Source of the DNA: Candidatus Gastranaerophilales bacterium
GTDB lineage: Bacteria; Cyanobacteriota; Vampirovibrionia; Gastranaerophilales; Gastranaerophilaceae
DNA length: 64,000 nucleotides
Reading direction: 5' to 3'
NCBI GenBank assembly: GCA_900769355.1
Contig: CAAGGG010000057.1
Location: 17,739 to 81,738, forward strand
Made by a program: the position numbers and the translations under genes. Below are positions 1 through 8,523 of this stretch, piece after piece. Every line of letters begins with the position of its first letter. The stretch's first letter is position 1. Below the pieces are notes generated by a model. The model did not search any database, had not been told where the DNA came from, and saw nothing but the letters and a program-made list of their open reading frames with translations.

Positions 1-1028
1 CTCTTGATGATGCAAATCTTAAACCTGAAGATATTGACTACATCAACCTTCACGGTACAGGAACAATTTCGAATGACTTAATGGAAGCAAATGCTATTTA
101 CAAAGTCTTTGGTGATAAAGTCCCTGCAAGTTCTACAAAACCGTTGACAGGCCACTGTCTTGGTGCAGCCGCAAGTATTGAGGCATTTATTTGCTACCAG
201 ATTTTGAAAGGTGAAAGAAATTTGCCTATCCACAAATTTGACGGTGAATATGATGAAACTTTGCCAAAAATCAATCTTGTTACAGAAAACACTCCGCAAA
301 AAGATGTGAAAATCTGCCTGAGTACATCATTTGGCTTTGGCGGAACAAATGCAGTGGTGGTTTTAGCAGCTAAGCAGCAAAACGATGTCGGCATAGCGTC
401 TTGGAATTACTTCTCGCTCGTAACTGCCATTCATATTGCTGCCGCAAATATGAATTTCGTTACTCGCTCCCCGAGTTGTACACTCGTACGTAATTCCGCA
501 ATGCCGACCTACACTAACTCCCTTTCTACAACAGATACGAACCATTCACCATTCACTATTCACTACTCACCTGCTCAAAACTGCCTTCCTCATTCAGCCC
601 CGATGGTGCTAATCGACGAGGTTTTAAATGTCGATATGAAAAACCAAATTGTTAAAACATCTGTCAAAATTCACGATGACAAAATCTTTTTTAACAAAGA
701 AATCAATGGGATTTCTCCACTTGTCGGAATTGAATTTATGGCACAAACTATTGGTTGTTATGCTTATTACAAAGCAGGAAAAACTATTCCAAAAATCGGT
801 TTTCTCCTTGGAACAAGACAATATGAAAATAAGCTTGAAAAATTTGAAAACGGCAAAACATACATTATAACAGCTCGAGAAATTTATGGTGATAATGAAC
901 TTGTTTCATTTGAGTGTTTAATTTATAATGAAGGAGAAGACGAAAATCCGGAAAACTACATTGCAAAGGCAACCATCAATGCTTTTCAGCCAAAAGATGT
1001 TGAAAAATACATAAAGGAATTAGGATAG
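1..1028 (+). CDS. Beta-ketoacyl-ACP synthase C-terminus fused to ApeP-like 3-hydroxyacyl-ACP dehydratase (5' partial)
   Basis: The reading frame enters from outside the window (codons from base 3) and ends at the TAG at 1026-1028. The first part is the end of a FabF-type ketosynthase: catalytic His in HGTGT (bases 51-65), the second His in PLTGHCLGAA with its upstream Lys, and the closing FGFGGTNA motif. After about 70 linker residues encoded by a repeat element (about 376-585) comes a hotdog dehydratase of the aryl-polyene ApeP type (LPHSAPMVLIDEVL, GIEFMAQTIG, IGFLLGTRQYE). In known APE clusters the synthase and dehydratase are separate adjacent genes (apeO, apeP), so this looks like a read-through fusion. 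It is followed by a ketoreductase and a second ketosynthase with overlapping ends, so one operon is likely. Whether both halves are active is unknown. Confidence 0.85.
   Translation, partial: LDDANLKPEDIDYINLHGTGTISNDLMEANAIYKVFGDKVPASSTKPLTGHCLGAAASIEAFICYQILKGERNLPIHKFDGEYDETLPKINLVTENTPQKDVKICLSTSFGFGGTNAVVVLAAKQQNDVGIASWNYFSLVTAIHIAAANMNFVTRSPSCTLVRNSAMPTYTNSLSTTDTNHSPFTIHYSPAQNCLPHSAPMVLIDEVLNVDMKNQIVKTSVKIHDDKIFFNKEINGISPLVGIEFMAQTIGCYAYYKAGKTIPKIGFLLGTRQYENKLEKFENGKTYIITAREIYGDNELVSFECLIYNEGEDENPENYIAKATINAFQPKDVEKYIKELG
385..575. repeat. Palindromic repeat inserted in frame inside the KS-DH gene
   Basis: The outer arms are GTCGGCAT (387-394) and ATGCCGAC (501-508), with inner arms GGAATTAC (403-410) and GTAATTCC (490-497). 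The element continues into a tail of AACCATTCACC, TTCACTATTCAC and CTACTCAC (about 539-573), which matches the intergenic B-type hairpins elsewhere in the window. It carries no stop codon in the gene frame and encodes the whole low-similarity linker between the two enzyme domains. Confidence 0.75.
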
Positions 1029-1747
1029 TGAATGAAAGAAAAAAAGTTTTAGTAACAGGCTCAAGTCGAGGAATAGGCAAAGAAATTGCACTTAGTCTTG
1101 CAAAAAGCGGCTTTGATATCGACGTGCATTATGCACATAATCAGGAAAAAGCACAAGAAGTTGCAGACGAAATCAAAAAACTTGGCGTAAATGCCGAGAT
1201 TTTGAAATTCGATATCAAAAACAGGGAAGAATGTGCAAAAGTGCTTTCTGACAAACTTTATTACGGCGTTGTTTTAAATGCCGGAATTGCGAGGGACAAT
1301 GTTTTTCCGCTACTCGAAGGTGATGAGTGGGACGACGTCATTCAAACAAATTTGACCGGATTTTACAATGTTTTAAAACCGCTTGTTATGCCAATGATTT
1401 CTAACAGGATTAAGGGACGAATTATTACTATGTCATCAGTTTCGGCACTTTCAGGAAATCGCGGGCAAATCAATTATTCTGCCTCTAAAGCAGGTATTAT
1501 CGGCGCGACCCGCTCACTTGCACTAGAACTTGCAAAACGAGGAATTACTGTAAACTGTATCGCTCCAGGAGTTATTGAAACCGACATGATTAAAGATATT
1601 CCGATTGATGAAGTTAAAAAGCTTATTCCAATGAAGCGACTCGGACAGGCAAAAGAGGTTGCAAGTTTAGCAAGTTATCTTATGAGTGAAGGGGCTGCAT
1701 ATATCACAGGACAAGTGATTTCTGTAAATGGAGGGCTTTATTTATGA
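1028..1747 (+). CDS. 3-oxoacyl-ACP reductase, FabG/ApeQ type (SDR)
   Basis: NADPH-dependent reduction of 3-oxoacyl-ACP to 3-hydroxyacyl-ACP. The 239-residue SDR fold shows the TGSSRGIG cofactor loop near residue 10, VLNAG, the catalytic Ser in SSVSALSG and YSASK with the Tyr and Lys, and a C-terminal ITGQVISVNGG. The GTG start at 1028 overlaps the last base of the upstream stop codon and the 3' end overlaps the next gene, so translation is coupled. Placed between an ApeP-like dehydratase and a ketosynthase it occupies the ApeQ position of an aryl-polyene cluster. From sequence alone it cannot be told from a housekeeping FabG; the assignment rests on context. Confidence 0.9.
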   Translation: MNERKKVLVTGSSRGIGKEIALSLAKSGFDIDVHYAHNQEKAQEVADEIKKLGVNAEILKFDIKNREECAKVLSDKLYYGVVLNAGIARDNVFPLLEGDEWDDVIQTNLTGFYNVLKPLVMPMISNRIKGRIITMSSVSALSGNRGQINYSASKAGIIGATRSLALELAKRGITVNCIAPGVIETDMIKDIPIDEVKKLIPMKRLGQAKEVASLASYLMSEGAAYITGQVISVNGGLYL

Positions 1748-2970
1748 GGCGAGTAGTTGTCACAGGCATGGCACTTGCAAGCCCTTTAGGGTGCGATATA
1801 GAAACCGCTTTTTCAGGCTTGCAAAAACTTGAAAATTGCGTTGAATATGACAAATCTCTTGACGAGTACAAAAGATTAAATACGAGATTATCCGCTTATG
1901 TCAAGGGGTTTGAAATTCCTTCGACTTATAACAGAAAAGTTCTCAGAACAATGGGGCCTGTATCAATTATGTCAGTCAGAACGGCGGAACTTGCTTTGCA
2001 AGATGCAGGACTCCTGGGTGATGAAATTATTACAAATGGTAAAACAGGCGTCAGCTATGGCTCTTCTGCCGGTTCACTTGACGCTATTATTGATTTTTAT
2101 GGAATGCAGGTGGATAAAGAGGTTAAAGGTTTGAACTCAGGCTCTTACGTTAAAATGATGTCACAAACTGCACCTGTAAATATTTCACTTTATTTCAAAA
2201 CAATCGGAAGATTAATTCCAACCTCAACTGCTTGCACATCTGGCTCTATGGGAATTGGTTATGCTTACGAAGCAATCAAAAACGGCTACGAAACCGTGAT
2301 GATTGCAGGTGGTGCCGACGAAATGCACCCAACAGAGATTGCAATTTTTGACACACTTTATGCAACAAGCTTGAAGAACGACACCCCAAAATTATCTCCA
2401 TCTCCATTTGACAAAAATCGTGACGGACTTGTTTTGGGCGAAGGCGCAGGAACATTGATTTTAGAAGAATATGAGCACGCAAAAGCTCGTGGGGCAAAGA
2501 TTTATGCAGAAATCATAGGCTTTGGTACAAGCACAGACGGCACACATATTACAAATCCGAACAGAAAAACAATGGGCAGAGCCATTGAATTAGCACTAAA
2601 GTGCGCAAATCTTTCACCTGATAAAATTGGGTATGTAAACGCACATGGCACAGCGACAATTCAGGGTGATATTGCAGAAACCGTTGCAACAGAAGAAATT
2701 TTTAAACGTAAAATTCCAACAAGCTCGACAAAAAGCTACACAGGACACACTCTTGGTGCATGTGGAGCAATTGAGGCAATTTTGAGCATAGAAATGATGA
2801 ATAGAGGCTGGTTCCACCCGACATTAAACCTGACAGAAATCGATCCTGAATGCGGACACCTTGACTACATAATGAGCGAAGGACGAGAAATAAAAACAGA
2901 TTACGTGATGTCGAACAACTTTGCCTTCGGCGGAATTAATACGTCGTTAATTTTTAAGGCGATGAGATAA
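1744..2970 (+). CDS. Beta-ketoacyl-ACP synthase (FabF family, ApeR-like)
   Basis: Condensing enzyme of 408 residues that extends acyl-ACP by decarboxylative condensation with malonyl-ACP. The catalytic triad is complete: Cys164 in TSTACTSGS, His301 in NAHGTAT and Lys330/His335 in KSYTGHTLGA, and the C-terminus has the NNFAFGGIN loop. It is therefore a true synthase and not a chain-length factor that has lost its Cys. It overlaps the reductase gene by 4 nt and is the last gene of the first APE-like operon. A role in building a polyene acyl chain is inferred from the cluster; no acyl carrier protein gene is visible in the window. Confidence 0.9.
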   Translation: MRRVVVTGMALASPLGCDIETAFSGLQKLENCVEYDKSLDEYKRLNTRLSAYVKGFEIPSTYNRKVLRTMGPVSIMSVRTAELALQDAGLLGDEIITNGKTGVSYGSSAGSLDAIIDFYGMQVDKEVKGLNSGSYVKMMSQTAPVNISLYFKTIGRLIPTSTACTSGSMGIGYAYEAIKNGYETVMIAGGADEMHPTEIAIFDTLYATSLKNDTPKLSPSPFDKNRDGLVLGEGAGTLILEEYEHAKARGAKIYAEIIGFGTSTDGTHITNPNRKTMGRAIELALKCANLSPDKIGYVNAHGTATIQGDIAETVATEEIFKRKIPTSSTKSYTGHTLGACGAIEAILSIEMMNRGWFHPTLNLTEIDPECGHLDYIMSEGREIKTDYVMSNNFAFGGINTSLIFKAMR

Positions 2971-3300
2971 GATTTAGATGCCAAGAGGCAAAGATGCAAA
3001 GTCGGTTACAAAAGCAGTTAAGACTGAAGGACGATAAGACGATAGAGCGATAAGTTCGTTACAATAAAATATTATCGTCATTCTGAAAGCTTAGAATATT
3101 AGTATGAGCGCTTAGCGAATACATAATATTCTTGCTATTCAGAATCTCTTGCAAAATAAAACAGACTCCGGATCGCAGTCCGGAGTGACAGTTTCGGTTA
3201 GTTGTTTTGCGAAAATTGCAACTACTTTCTGTAACAACCTAATGCCTTAGCAACCTAGTAACTTTATAATCTTATTTCCGCTGCAAAGAATTGTAAACAA
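2971..3300. repeat. Composite intergenic repeat array (A type)
   Basis: No gene. In order: degenerate GACGATAAGACGATA motifs, a long imperfect hairpin running from GTCATTCTGAAAGC to GCTATTCAGAATCTC, a perfect 8-bp-stem palindrome ACTCCGGA/TCCGGAGT (3165-3186), and traces of the TTAGCAACCTAG motif. The same modules recur at about 5.6, 16.7, 26.7 and 63.9 kb. Confidence 0.85.
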
Positions 3301-3302
3301 AC

Positions 3303-3331
3303 TTGCCATTTTAAAAAATCTACAGTAAAAT
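3303..3331 (+). promoter_or_regulatory. Sigma-70-type promoter of the beta-lactamase-like gene
   Basis: TTGCCA at 3303-3308, a 17-nt spacer, and TAAAAT at 3326-3331. A strong ribosome binding site (GGGAGGAG) follows at about 3350, 9 nt before the ATG at 3367. Confidence 0.65.
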
Positions 3332-3366
3332 GAGATTACAGATACCCTCGGGAGGAGAAATTATTT

Positions 3367-4578
3367 ATGCCGGAATTAGCAAGACGACAGTATGACAGGG
3401 ATTTATACAGGGTTAATCATTATGGTTCAAATTATAACGTGAATTCAAATTATGGTTATAACAAACGTAATTCTCAAAATAATGCCGAAAGCGTTCATGT
3501 TATAAAAAGCCACTCAAAAAGAACTGCAAATTCGCAAAAAATTGCACGCAACAACCTTATCCACAAAATCGTTTCTGTTGCTGTTATTTCAGCTCTCGGT
3601 CTGACAATTCTTCCTATCGGGTTTAACAAAATTACAAAATCAATATTCAATCCAACCCCTTACAAATCAGTTAAGACGGATTATAGACAGATGTTGTTCC
3701 CAACAACAAATTATCTTTCAAACCACTGGTTTATGGGCGAACGCTCACTTGAAAGCGCAGCTATCAAAAAGCCTGAAATGACAGCTATTTCAGAAGGTTC
3801 AAGATTGACAAGTCTTGAAGATCAATTAAACAATCTTGCGGCATTATACCCGTCTATTCACCCGTCTGTCTACGTTTGGGATTATGAAACAGGGAATTAT
3901 GTTGATATTAACGCAAATGAAATCTTCCCGACTGCAAGTATTATCAAGCTTCCTGTTCTTGTGGAATTATTCAGATCAATTGAGAAAAATCAGTTGACTA
4001 TTTATGATGAAATGCCTTTAACTGAGTATTACAGAAGTGAAGGTTCAGGAAGTTTGCAATTTAAAGCGGCAAATTCGACTTATACAATCGACAAACTTGC
4101 AAGAATGATGATTACAGAATCGGATAACTCCGCAACAAATATGTTAATGGCTCGTTTGGGCTCAATGACAGATATCAACTCTGCGCTCAGACAATGGGGA
4201 TTGAAACACACTTATGTACAAACTTGGTTGCCTGATTTAGGCGGAACAAACCATTCTACAGCTCGTGATATGGCACAAATCTTATACAATATCGACAATC
4301 CAAACTTTTTAAGCAACGAGTCAAGAGAAAAAATCTTTGATTATATGGGACACGTTCACAACAACCGCCTTATTGCAGCTGGACTTCCTGCCGGAGCCAC
4401 TTTCTTGCACAAAACAGGTGATATCGGCAAAATGCTTGGTGATGCCGGAATTGTTTACGCTCCAAACGGTAAAAAATATATCGTTGTAATCTTTGCAAAC
4501 CGCCCTCACAACTCACCTTTGGGTAAAGAGTTTATTGTAAAAGCTTCTCAAACAATTTATAGCAACTTGGTATTTTAA
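3367..4578 (+). CDS. Class A beta-lactamase-like serine hydrolase with membrane anchor
   Basis: Acyl-serine hydrolase of the penicillin-binding/beta-lactamase superfamily. Residues 1-65 are Tyr/Asn-rich and basic, followed by a membrane segment (about 67-84, VAVISALGLTILPIGF), then the catalytic domain from about 140. The three class A motifs are present: SIIK (Ser-x-x-Lys), SDN and HKTG. At 403 residues it is longer than a secreted beta-lactamase (about 290) because of the N-terminal anchor, so it may act on peptidoglycan or antibiotics at the outer face of the inner membrane. The start is supported by GGGAGGAG 9 nt upstream. It overlaps ldpA by one base (TAATG), so the two are probably co-transcribed. 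Substrate unknown. Confidence 0.8.
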   Translation: MPELARRQYDRDLYRVNHYGSNYNVNSNYGYNKRNSQNNAESVHVIKSHSKRTANSQKIARNNLIHKIVSVAVISALGLTILPIGFNKITKSIFNPTPYKSVKTDYRQMLFPTTNYLSNHWFMGERSLESAAIKKPEMTAISEGSRLTSLEDQLNNLAALYPSIHPSVYVWDYETGNYVDINANEIFPTASIIKLPVLVELFRSIEKNQLTIYDEMPLTEYYRSEGSGSLQFKAANSTYTIDKLARMMITESDNSATNMLMARLGSMTDINSALRQWGLKHTYVQTWLPDLGGTNHSTARDMAQILYNIDNPNFLSNESREKIFDYMGHVHNNRLIAAGLPAGATFLHKTGDIGKMLGDAGIVYAPNGKKYIVVIFANRPHNSPLGKEFIVKASQTIYSNLVF

Positions 4579-5510
4579 TGTTAGAAGATTTGTTAAAAAC
4601 TAATAAGTGTTTCAAACTCGTTTGTGGTGCAGGGAATGAAGATGCCGCCGAGGTTGAAAAACTTGTTAAACTATATTCTTCTGCCGGTTGCAAGTTTTTT
4701 GACTTGTCTGCAAAGCCAGAAATTGTGGACGCAGCAAAACGAGGACTAGAAGACAGGGAAGGCTATCTCTGTGTAAGTGTTGGGATAAAAGGTGATCCGC
4801 ATGTCAGAAAAGCTTGTATTGACGGTAAAAAATGCGTTGGCTGTCATAAGTGCGAAGAAATTTGTCCGCAAAAAGCGATTAGAGGCTCAAAAATAAATAC
4901 TGCTCGCTGTATCGGTTGTGGAAAGTGCGCGAATATTTGCAAACATGATGCTATTTCTTATGTGAGCGAAAACAAGGATTTGAGAGAAGTTTTGCCTTCA
5001 TTGATTGAAAAAGGAATTGACTGTATTGAGCTTCATGCAATGGGTGAAAACGACGACGAAGTTTTTAAAAAATGGCAATATATCAATGAAAATTTTAATG
5101 GCTTATTGAGTATTTGTACTTCTCGCGGGCATCTATCGGAAGAAAAAATGTTAGCACGAATTAAAGCAATGACAGCTTGTCGCGAACCTTTTTCGACGAT
5201 TGTTCAAGCGGACGGATTTCCAATGAGCGGAGGAAAGGACGATTACAAGACAACTTTGCAAGCTGTTTCAACGGCAGAAATTGTCCAAAATGCCAAATTA
5301 CCAGTCTATATAATGCTTTCCGGCGGAACTAATTCCAAAACAGCAGAACTTGCTAAAATGTGCGGAATTAATTACAATGGTATCGCAATCGGAACGTTTG
5401 CAAGAAAAATTGTGTCCAGATATATTGATAGGCCGGATTTTTTGGCGAATAAATACGCGTTTGAGGACGCATTGAAAATCGCAAAGGCTTTGGTAGACAC
5501 GGTTGAGTAA
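4578..5510 (+). CDS. ldpA: LdpA-like iron-sulfur protein
   Basis: Resembles cyanobacterial LdpA, a redox-sensing two-cluster ferredoxin-type protein described in light and circadian input. The N-terminus (KCFKLVCGAGNED, residues 10-22) and the segment VQADGFPMSGGKDDY followed by TTLQAV are the features recognised. Two 4Fe-4S motifs lie near residues 86-96 (CVGCHKCEEIC) and 112-123 (CIGCGKCANIC), inside a TIM-barrel-like fold. The ATG overlaps the stop codon of the beta-lactamase-like gene. In a non-photosynthetic lineage it cannot be reporting on photosynthetic electron flow, so a general redox role is more likely; that is inference. Confidence 0.8.
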   Translation: MLEDLLKTNKCFKLVCGAGNEDAAEVEKLVKLYSSAGCKFFDLSAKPEIVDAAKRGLEDREGYLCVSVGIKGDPHVRKACIDGKKCVGCHKCEEICPQKAIRGSKINTARCIGCGKCANICKHDAISYVSENKDLREVLPSLIEKGIDCIELHAMGENDDEVFKKWQYINENFNGLLSICTSRGHLSEEKMLARIKAMTACREPFSTIVQADGFPMSGGKDDYKTTLQAVSTAEIVQNAKLPVYIMLSGGTNSKTAELAKMCGINYNGIAIGTFARKIVSRYIDRPDFLANKYAFEDALKIAKALVDTVE

Positions 5511-5830
5511 GCAAATAGTTGATAAGGCGATAAGACGTTAAGTTCGTTACATAATAATTACAAAGTCGTCATTCTGAAAAGGCAGAAAATCAAGTGAATA
5601 ACGTAGATTTTCGCCTTATTCAGAATCTATAATAAAAGTTTAAAATAGACTCCGGATCGTAGTCCGGAGTGACAGTTTCGTGTAAATTGTTTTTCATAAA
5701 ATAGCTGCTATCTTCGTCATTCTGAGGCTCTCCCGAGCCGAAAGAATCCAGCTTATTTTTATTTTACCGTAGCGAACTTAACGTCTTATCGCCTTAACGC
5801 CTTAGCGACTTTAAAATTCTTCGCTGCTTC
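5511..5830. repeat. Composite intergenic repeat array (A type)
   Basis: No gene. Contains GATAAGGCGATAAGACG motifs, the TCATTCTGAAAAGGC to ATTCAGAATC hairpin, the ACTCCGGATCGTAGTCCGGA palindrome (5649-5670), a second GTCATTCTGAGGC stretch, and reverse-oriented TTAACGTCTTATCGCC motifs. The array is flanked by motif copies in opposite orientation, giving it long-range symmetry. It separates convergent genes. Confidence 0.8.
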
Positions 5831-5837
5831 GCTGCAT

Positions 5838-6866
5838 CTAATTCGCCTTATACCCGTTTCCACCTTTCACAATATCAGAAATCGCAATAAATGTAACTTC
5901 CAAAATATAATCTATTGCATCTTGAGTTTCATAAGCTATGTGCGGAGTTACAATAACTTCCGAATTTTGAGTTAATTCTTTCAAAATCTGCGCTTCTTCC
6001 ACACAATCAAAATCGGCATAGAGGACATGATTTTTGTTTGAACACTTATTAAAACTATAATCTTCACACGTCACAACATCAAGTGCAGCACCTTTAACCA
6101 CTCCCTTTGTAATAGCATAATGAAGATCTTTGATGTTCACAATTTCCCCGCGAGATGTGTTTATCAAATAGGCAGTATTTTTCATTATGCTAAATTGTTC
6201 AAACGCAAACATATTCTTGTTTTCACCAGTGTATGGAATATGAATTGAAATAACATCAGACTCCTTCAAAAGAGTGTTAAAATCCACATATTGCACACCG
6301 TATTTTTCCACCAAATCCTTACGCCCGGTAATATCGTAAGCAAAAACTTTCATTCCCATAGAAACTGCAAGTTTGCAAACAGACGCACCGATACTTCCTG
6401 TGCCTACAACACCAATGGTAAACTTTGAAATATCACGTCCTACAAAGCTTTTACAAGTTGAAGAGGTGTTTTTTATGTATTCAGATGCAGGAATAATGTG
6501 ACGCACAAGCGCAAGCATTAATCCGATTGTATATTGAGCAACAGAACGTGCACCATAGCCCTCAACTTCAACAATAGCAATATTTTTTGCCTCAGCTGCA
6601 ACTTTGTTTATATGATCAATTCCTGTTGAGCGAGTTGAAATTATTCGCAAATTCTTGAACGAATTTATCACTTTTTCCGTAACTTCCGAATGAACAAAGA
6701 CACTGATTACAGCAGTGCTATTCAAAATCTCTTCGTTCAGATTTTTGACGGTTTCTTCATTTAAACTTTCCGTAAAGAAAGTAATATCAAAGTTTTCCAG
6801 CTCATGAGATCTGAAAAAATCCTTCTCATTATCTCGATAATCAAAAACCAATAATTTTATTGCCAT
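5838..6866 (-). CDS. D-isomer-specific 2-hydroxyacid dehydrogenase (D-lactate dehydrogenase type)
   Basis: NAD-dependent reduction of a 2-oxoacid, most likely pyruvate to D-lactate. The 342-residue protein has the Rossmann signature GVVGTGSIGASVCKLA at about 150-165, the catalytic Arg in LINTSRGEIVN, a following acidic residue, and the catalytic His in VIVTPHIAYET. STRSTGIDHIN matches the usual D-lactate dehydrogenase sequence. A good ribosome binding site (AAGGAG) precedes the ATG at 6866. Gene symbol left open because substrate specificity within the family is poorly predicted. Fits fermentative metabolism. Confidence 0.85.
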   Translation of the reverse strand: MAIKLLVFDYRDNEKDFFRSHELENFDITFFTESLNEETVKNLNEEILNSTAVISVFVHSEVTEKVINSFKNLRIISTRSTGIDHINKVAAEAKNIAIVEVEGYGARSVAQYTIGLMLALVRHIIPASEYIKNTSSTCKSFVGRDISKFTIGVVGTGSIGASVCKLAVSMGMKVFAYDITGRKDLVEKYGVQYVDFNTLLKESDVISIHIPYTGENKNMFAFEQFSIMKNTAYLINTSRGEIVNIKDLHYAITKGVVKGAALDVVTCEDYSFNKCSNKNHVLYADFDCVEEAQILKELTQNSEVIVTPHIAYETQDAIDYILEVTFIAISDIVKGGNGYKAN

Positions 6867-6938
6867 ATCAAACTCCTTCGGATTAATTATTTCAAAATCC
6901 GAAAAAATCTATATTCTCCAAAAGGCTATTAAAAAAGA

Positions 6939-8171
6939 TTATTTTGTGTATTTTTTTCCGACTAATTCGTCAGGCAGAAACTGTTGTTCCACCTCAGGAG
7001 CGGCGTGAGAATATATATAACCGACACCAAAACCATATTTTTGAGCATCTTTATAATGCGAATCTCTCAAATGCATCGGAGGCGGAAAATCTTTGCCTGA
7101 TGCGATATCTTGCATCGCTTCGTCAATCGCCATAATTGCTTCATTTGATTTAGGTGCCCTTGCAACGTAAATAACAGCCTGCGCAAGCGGAATTCTTCCC
7201 TCTGGAAGCCCCAGAAGCTCTACCGCTTTATAAGCATTTATCGCGACATTCAACGCATTTGGATCAGCGTTTCCAACATCTTCTGCCGAACAAGTTATAA
7301 GCCTTCTTGCAATAAATCTTGGATCTTCACCAGCAACAATCATTTTGGCAAGATAATAAATCGCCGCATCAGGATCAGACCCGCGTAAACTTTTTTGAAA
7401 AGCCGAAGCGCAATCATAGTGCTCTTGTTGTGAATACCTTGTATTGCGTTTTTGACAAATTTCTTCTATTATTTTCACAGTCAAATTACGGCGATTGTCT
7501 TTCAAATCACTTGCGAAATATGCGTTTTCCACAACATTCAGGGCATATCTTGCGTCACCTCTTGCAAGGTTAATGATAAAATCAATTGCACCAGTTTCGC
7601 AATCCATCGGCAAGTAGTTTTTCGCCAAATATGCAAAGCCTTTTTTAATAATTTTGTCCATACTATCGTCATTAATCGGGTTTAATCTGACGACCTGAAC
7701 TCTTGACAAAAGTGCAGGAACTACTTGGAATGACGGGTTTTCTGTGGTTGAGCCGATTAAGAAAATCGTACCGTTTTCAAGGTGTGGCAGAAGAGCATCT
7801 TGTTGAGTTTTTGAATACCTGTGAATTTCGTCGATAAACAAAATTGTTTTTACACCTGTTCGAAGTGCCGATTTAGCGTTTTCAACAGCATCTTTAATAT
7901 CTTTTACACCTGAAGTTACGGCAGAAATTTCGATAAAATTAGCATTAGTCTTTGTAGCAATAAGCCTTGCCAGAGTTGTTTTCCCACAACCCGGAGTTCC
8001 CCAGAAAATCATTGAAAAGAGTCTATTTGTCTTTAATAGATTTAAAATAGGACTATTTGGCGAAATAACATTACTTTGACCTAAAAAATCTTCAAGAGTT
8101 TTTGGACGCAAAAGTTCCGCCAAAGGGATTTGTTTATTTTGGTTTTCGAGTTCCGTAAATAAATTTGCCAT
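6939..8171 (-). CDS. rarA: Replication-associated recombination protein A (RarA/MgsA AAA+ ATPase)
   Basis: Clamp-loader-like AAA+ ATPase acting at stalled replication forks. Visible features: LAELLRPKTLEDFLGQ near the N-terminus, Walker A WGTPGCGKTT, Walker B ILFIDEIHRY, sensor ENPSFQVVPALLSR, and the C-terminal GSDPDAAIYYLAKM and GLPEGRIPLAQAVIYVA motifs. Length about 410 residues, normal for the family. The frame is open to 8189, but MANLFTE at 8171 is preferred because an extended -10 box ends 6 nt upstream of that ATG and no ribosome binding site is present, which suggests a leaderless transcript. Confidence 0.93.
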   Translation of the reverse strand: MANLFTELENQNKQIPLAELLRPKTLEDFLGQSNVISPNSPILNLLKTNRLFSMIFWGTPGCGKTTLARLIATKTNANFIEISAVTSGVKDIKDAVENAKSALRTGVKTILFIDEIHRYSKTQQDALLPHLENGTIFLIGSTTENPSFQVVPALLSRVQVVRLNPINDDSMDKIIKKGFAYLAKNYLPMDCETGAIDFIINLARGDARYALNVVENAYFASDLKDNRRNLTVKIIEEICQKRNTRYSQQEHYDCASAFQKSLRGSDPDAAIYYLAKMIVAGEDPRFIARRLITCSAEDVGNADPNALNVAINAYKAVELLGLPEGRIPLAQAVIYVARAPKSNEAIMAIDEAMQDIASGKDFPPPMHLRDSHYKDAQKYGFGVGYIYSHAAPEVEQQFLPDELVGKKYTK

Positions 8172-8177
8172 AATATA

Positions 8178-8186
8178 ATTATAGCA
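8178..8186 (-). promoter_or_regulatory. Extended -10 promoter of rarA, leaderless start predicted
   Basis: On the minus strand TGCTATAAT occupies 8186-8178 and the ATG begins at 8171, leaving 6 nt between. That places the transcription start on the A of the ATG. The -35 region is weak (TAATTT), as expected of an extended -10 promoter. Confidence 0.6.
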
Positions 8187-8189
8187 CAA

Positions 8190-8523
8190 TTATAATTTAT
8201 AAATTAATGGTGTCGAAAAGTGGTTAAATAGCTAAGTGAGCAAGATTAAGCAGTTAAGTTCTAGCGCAATATCAATGCCATTATTGTATGTGTCAGTTAA
8301 TTTGTTGATAAAAATTTTAATCAACTACCCACTCTCTTTCTCTCCCTAATTGAGGGAGAGAAGCCATACCTTGCAACTATCTCTGTTTATAATCCTGTAT
8401 AGCAGCTATTTATGAATTTTTATTTATACAAAACTTAAGTCTTCCCTTATCAGGGAAGATTTAGATGGGTAAACAATATTACGAGATAGGCTATTTTGTC
8501 AACGAATTAACTGGCACATACAA
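8190..8523. other. Intergenic region with degenerate repeats
   Basis: No gene seen. It holds weak copies of the GCTAAGTGAGCAAGATTAAG motif (8229-8255), a palindrome CTCTCCCTAATTGAGGGAGA (8340-8360) and a second hairpin TCTTCCCTTATCAGGGAAGA (8442-8461). The second could act as a weak terminator or protective hairpin 3' of the PpiC gene, which reads leftward into it. Confidence 0.5.
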
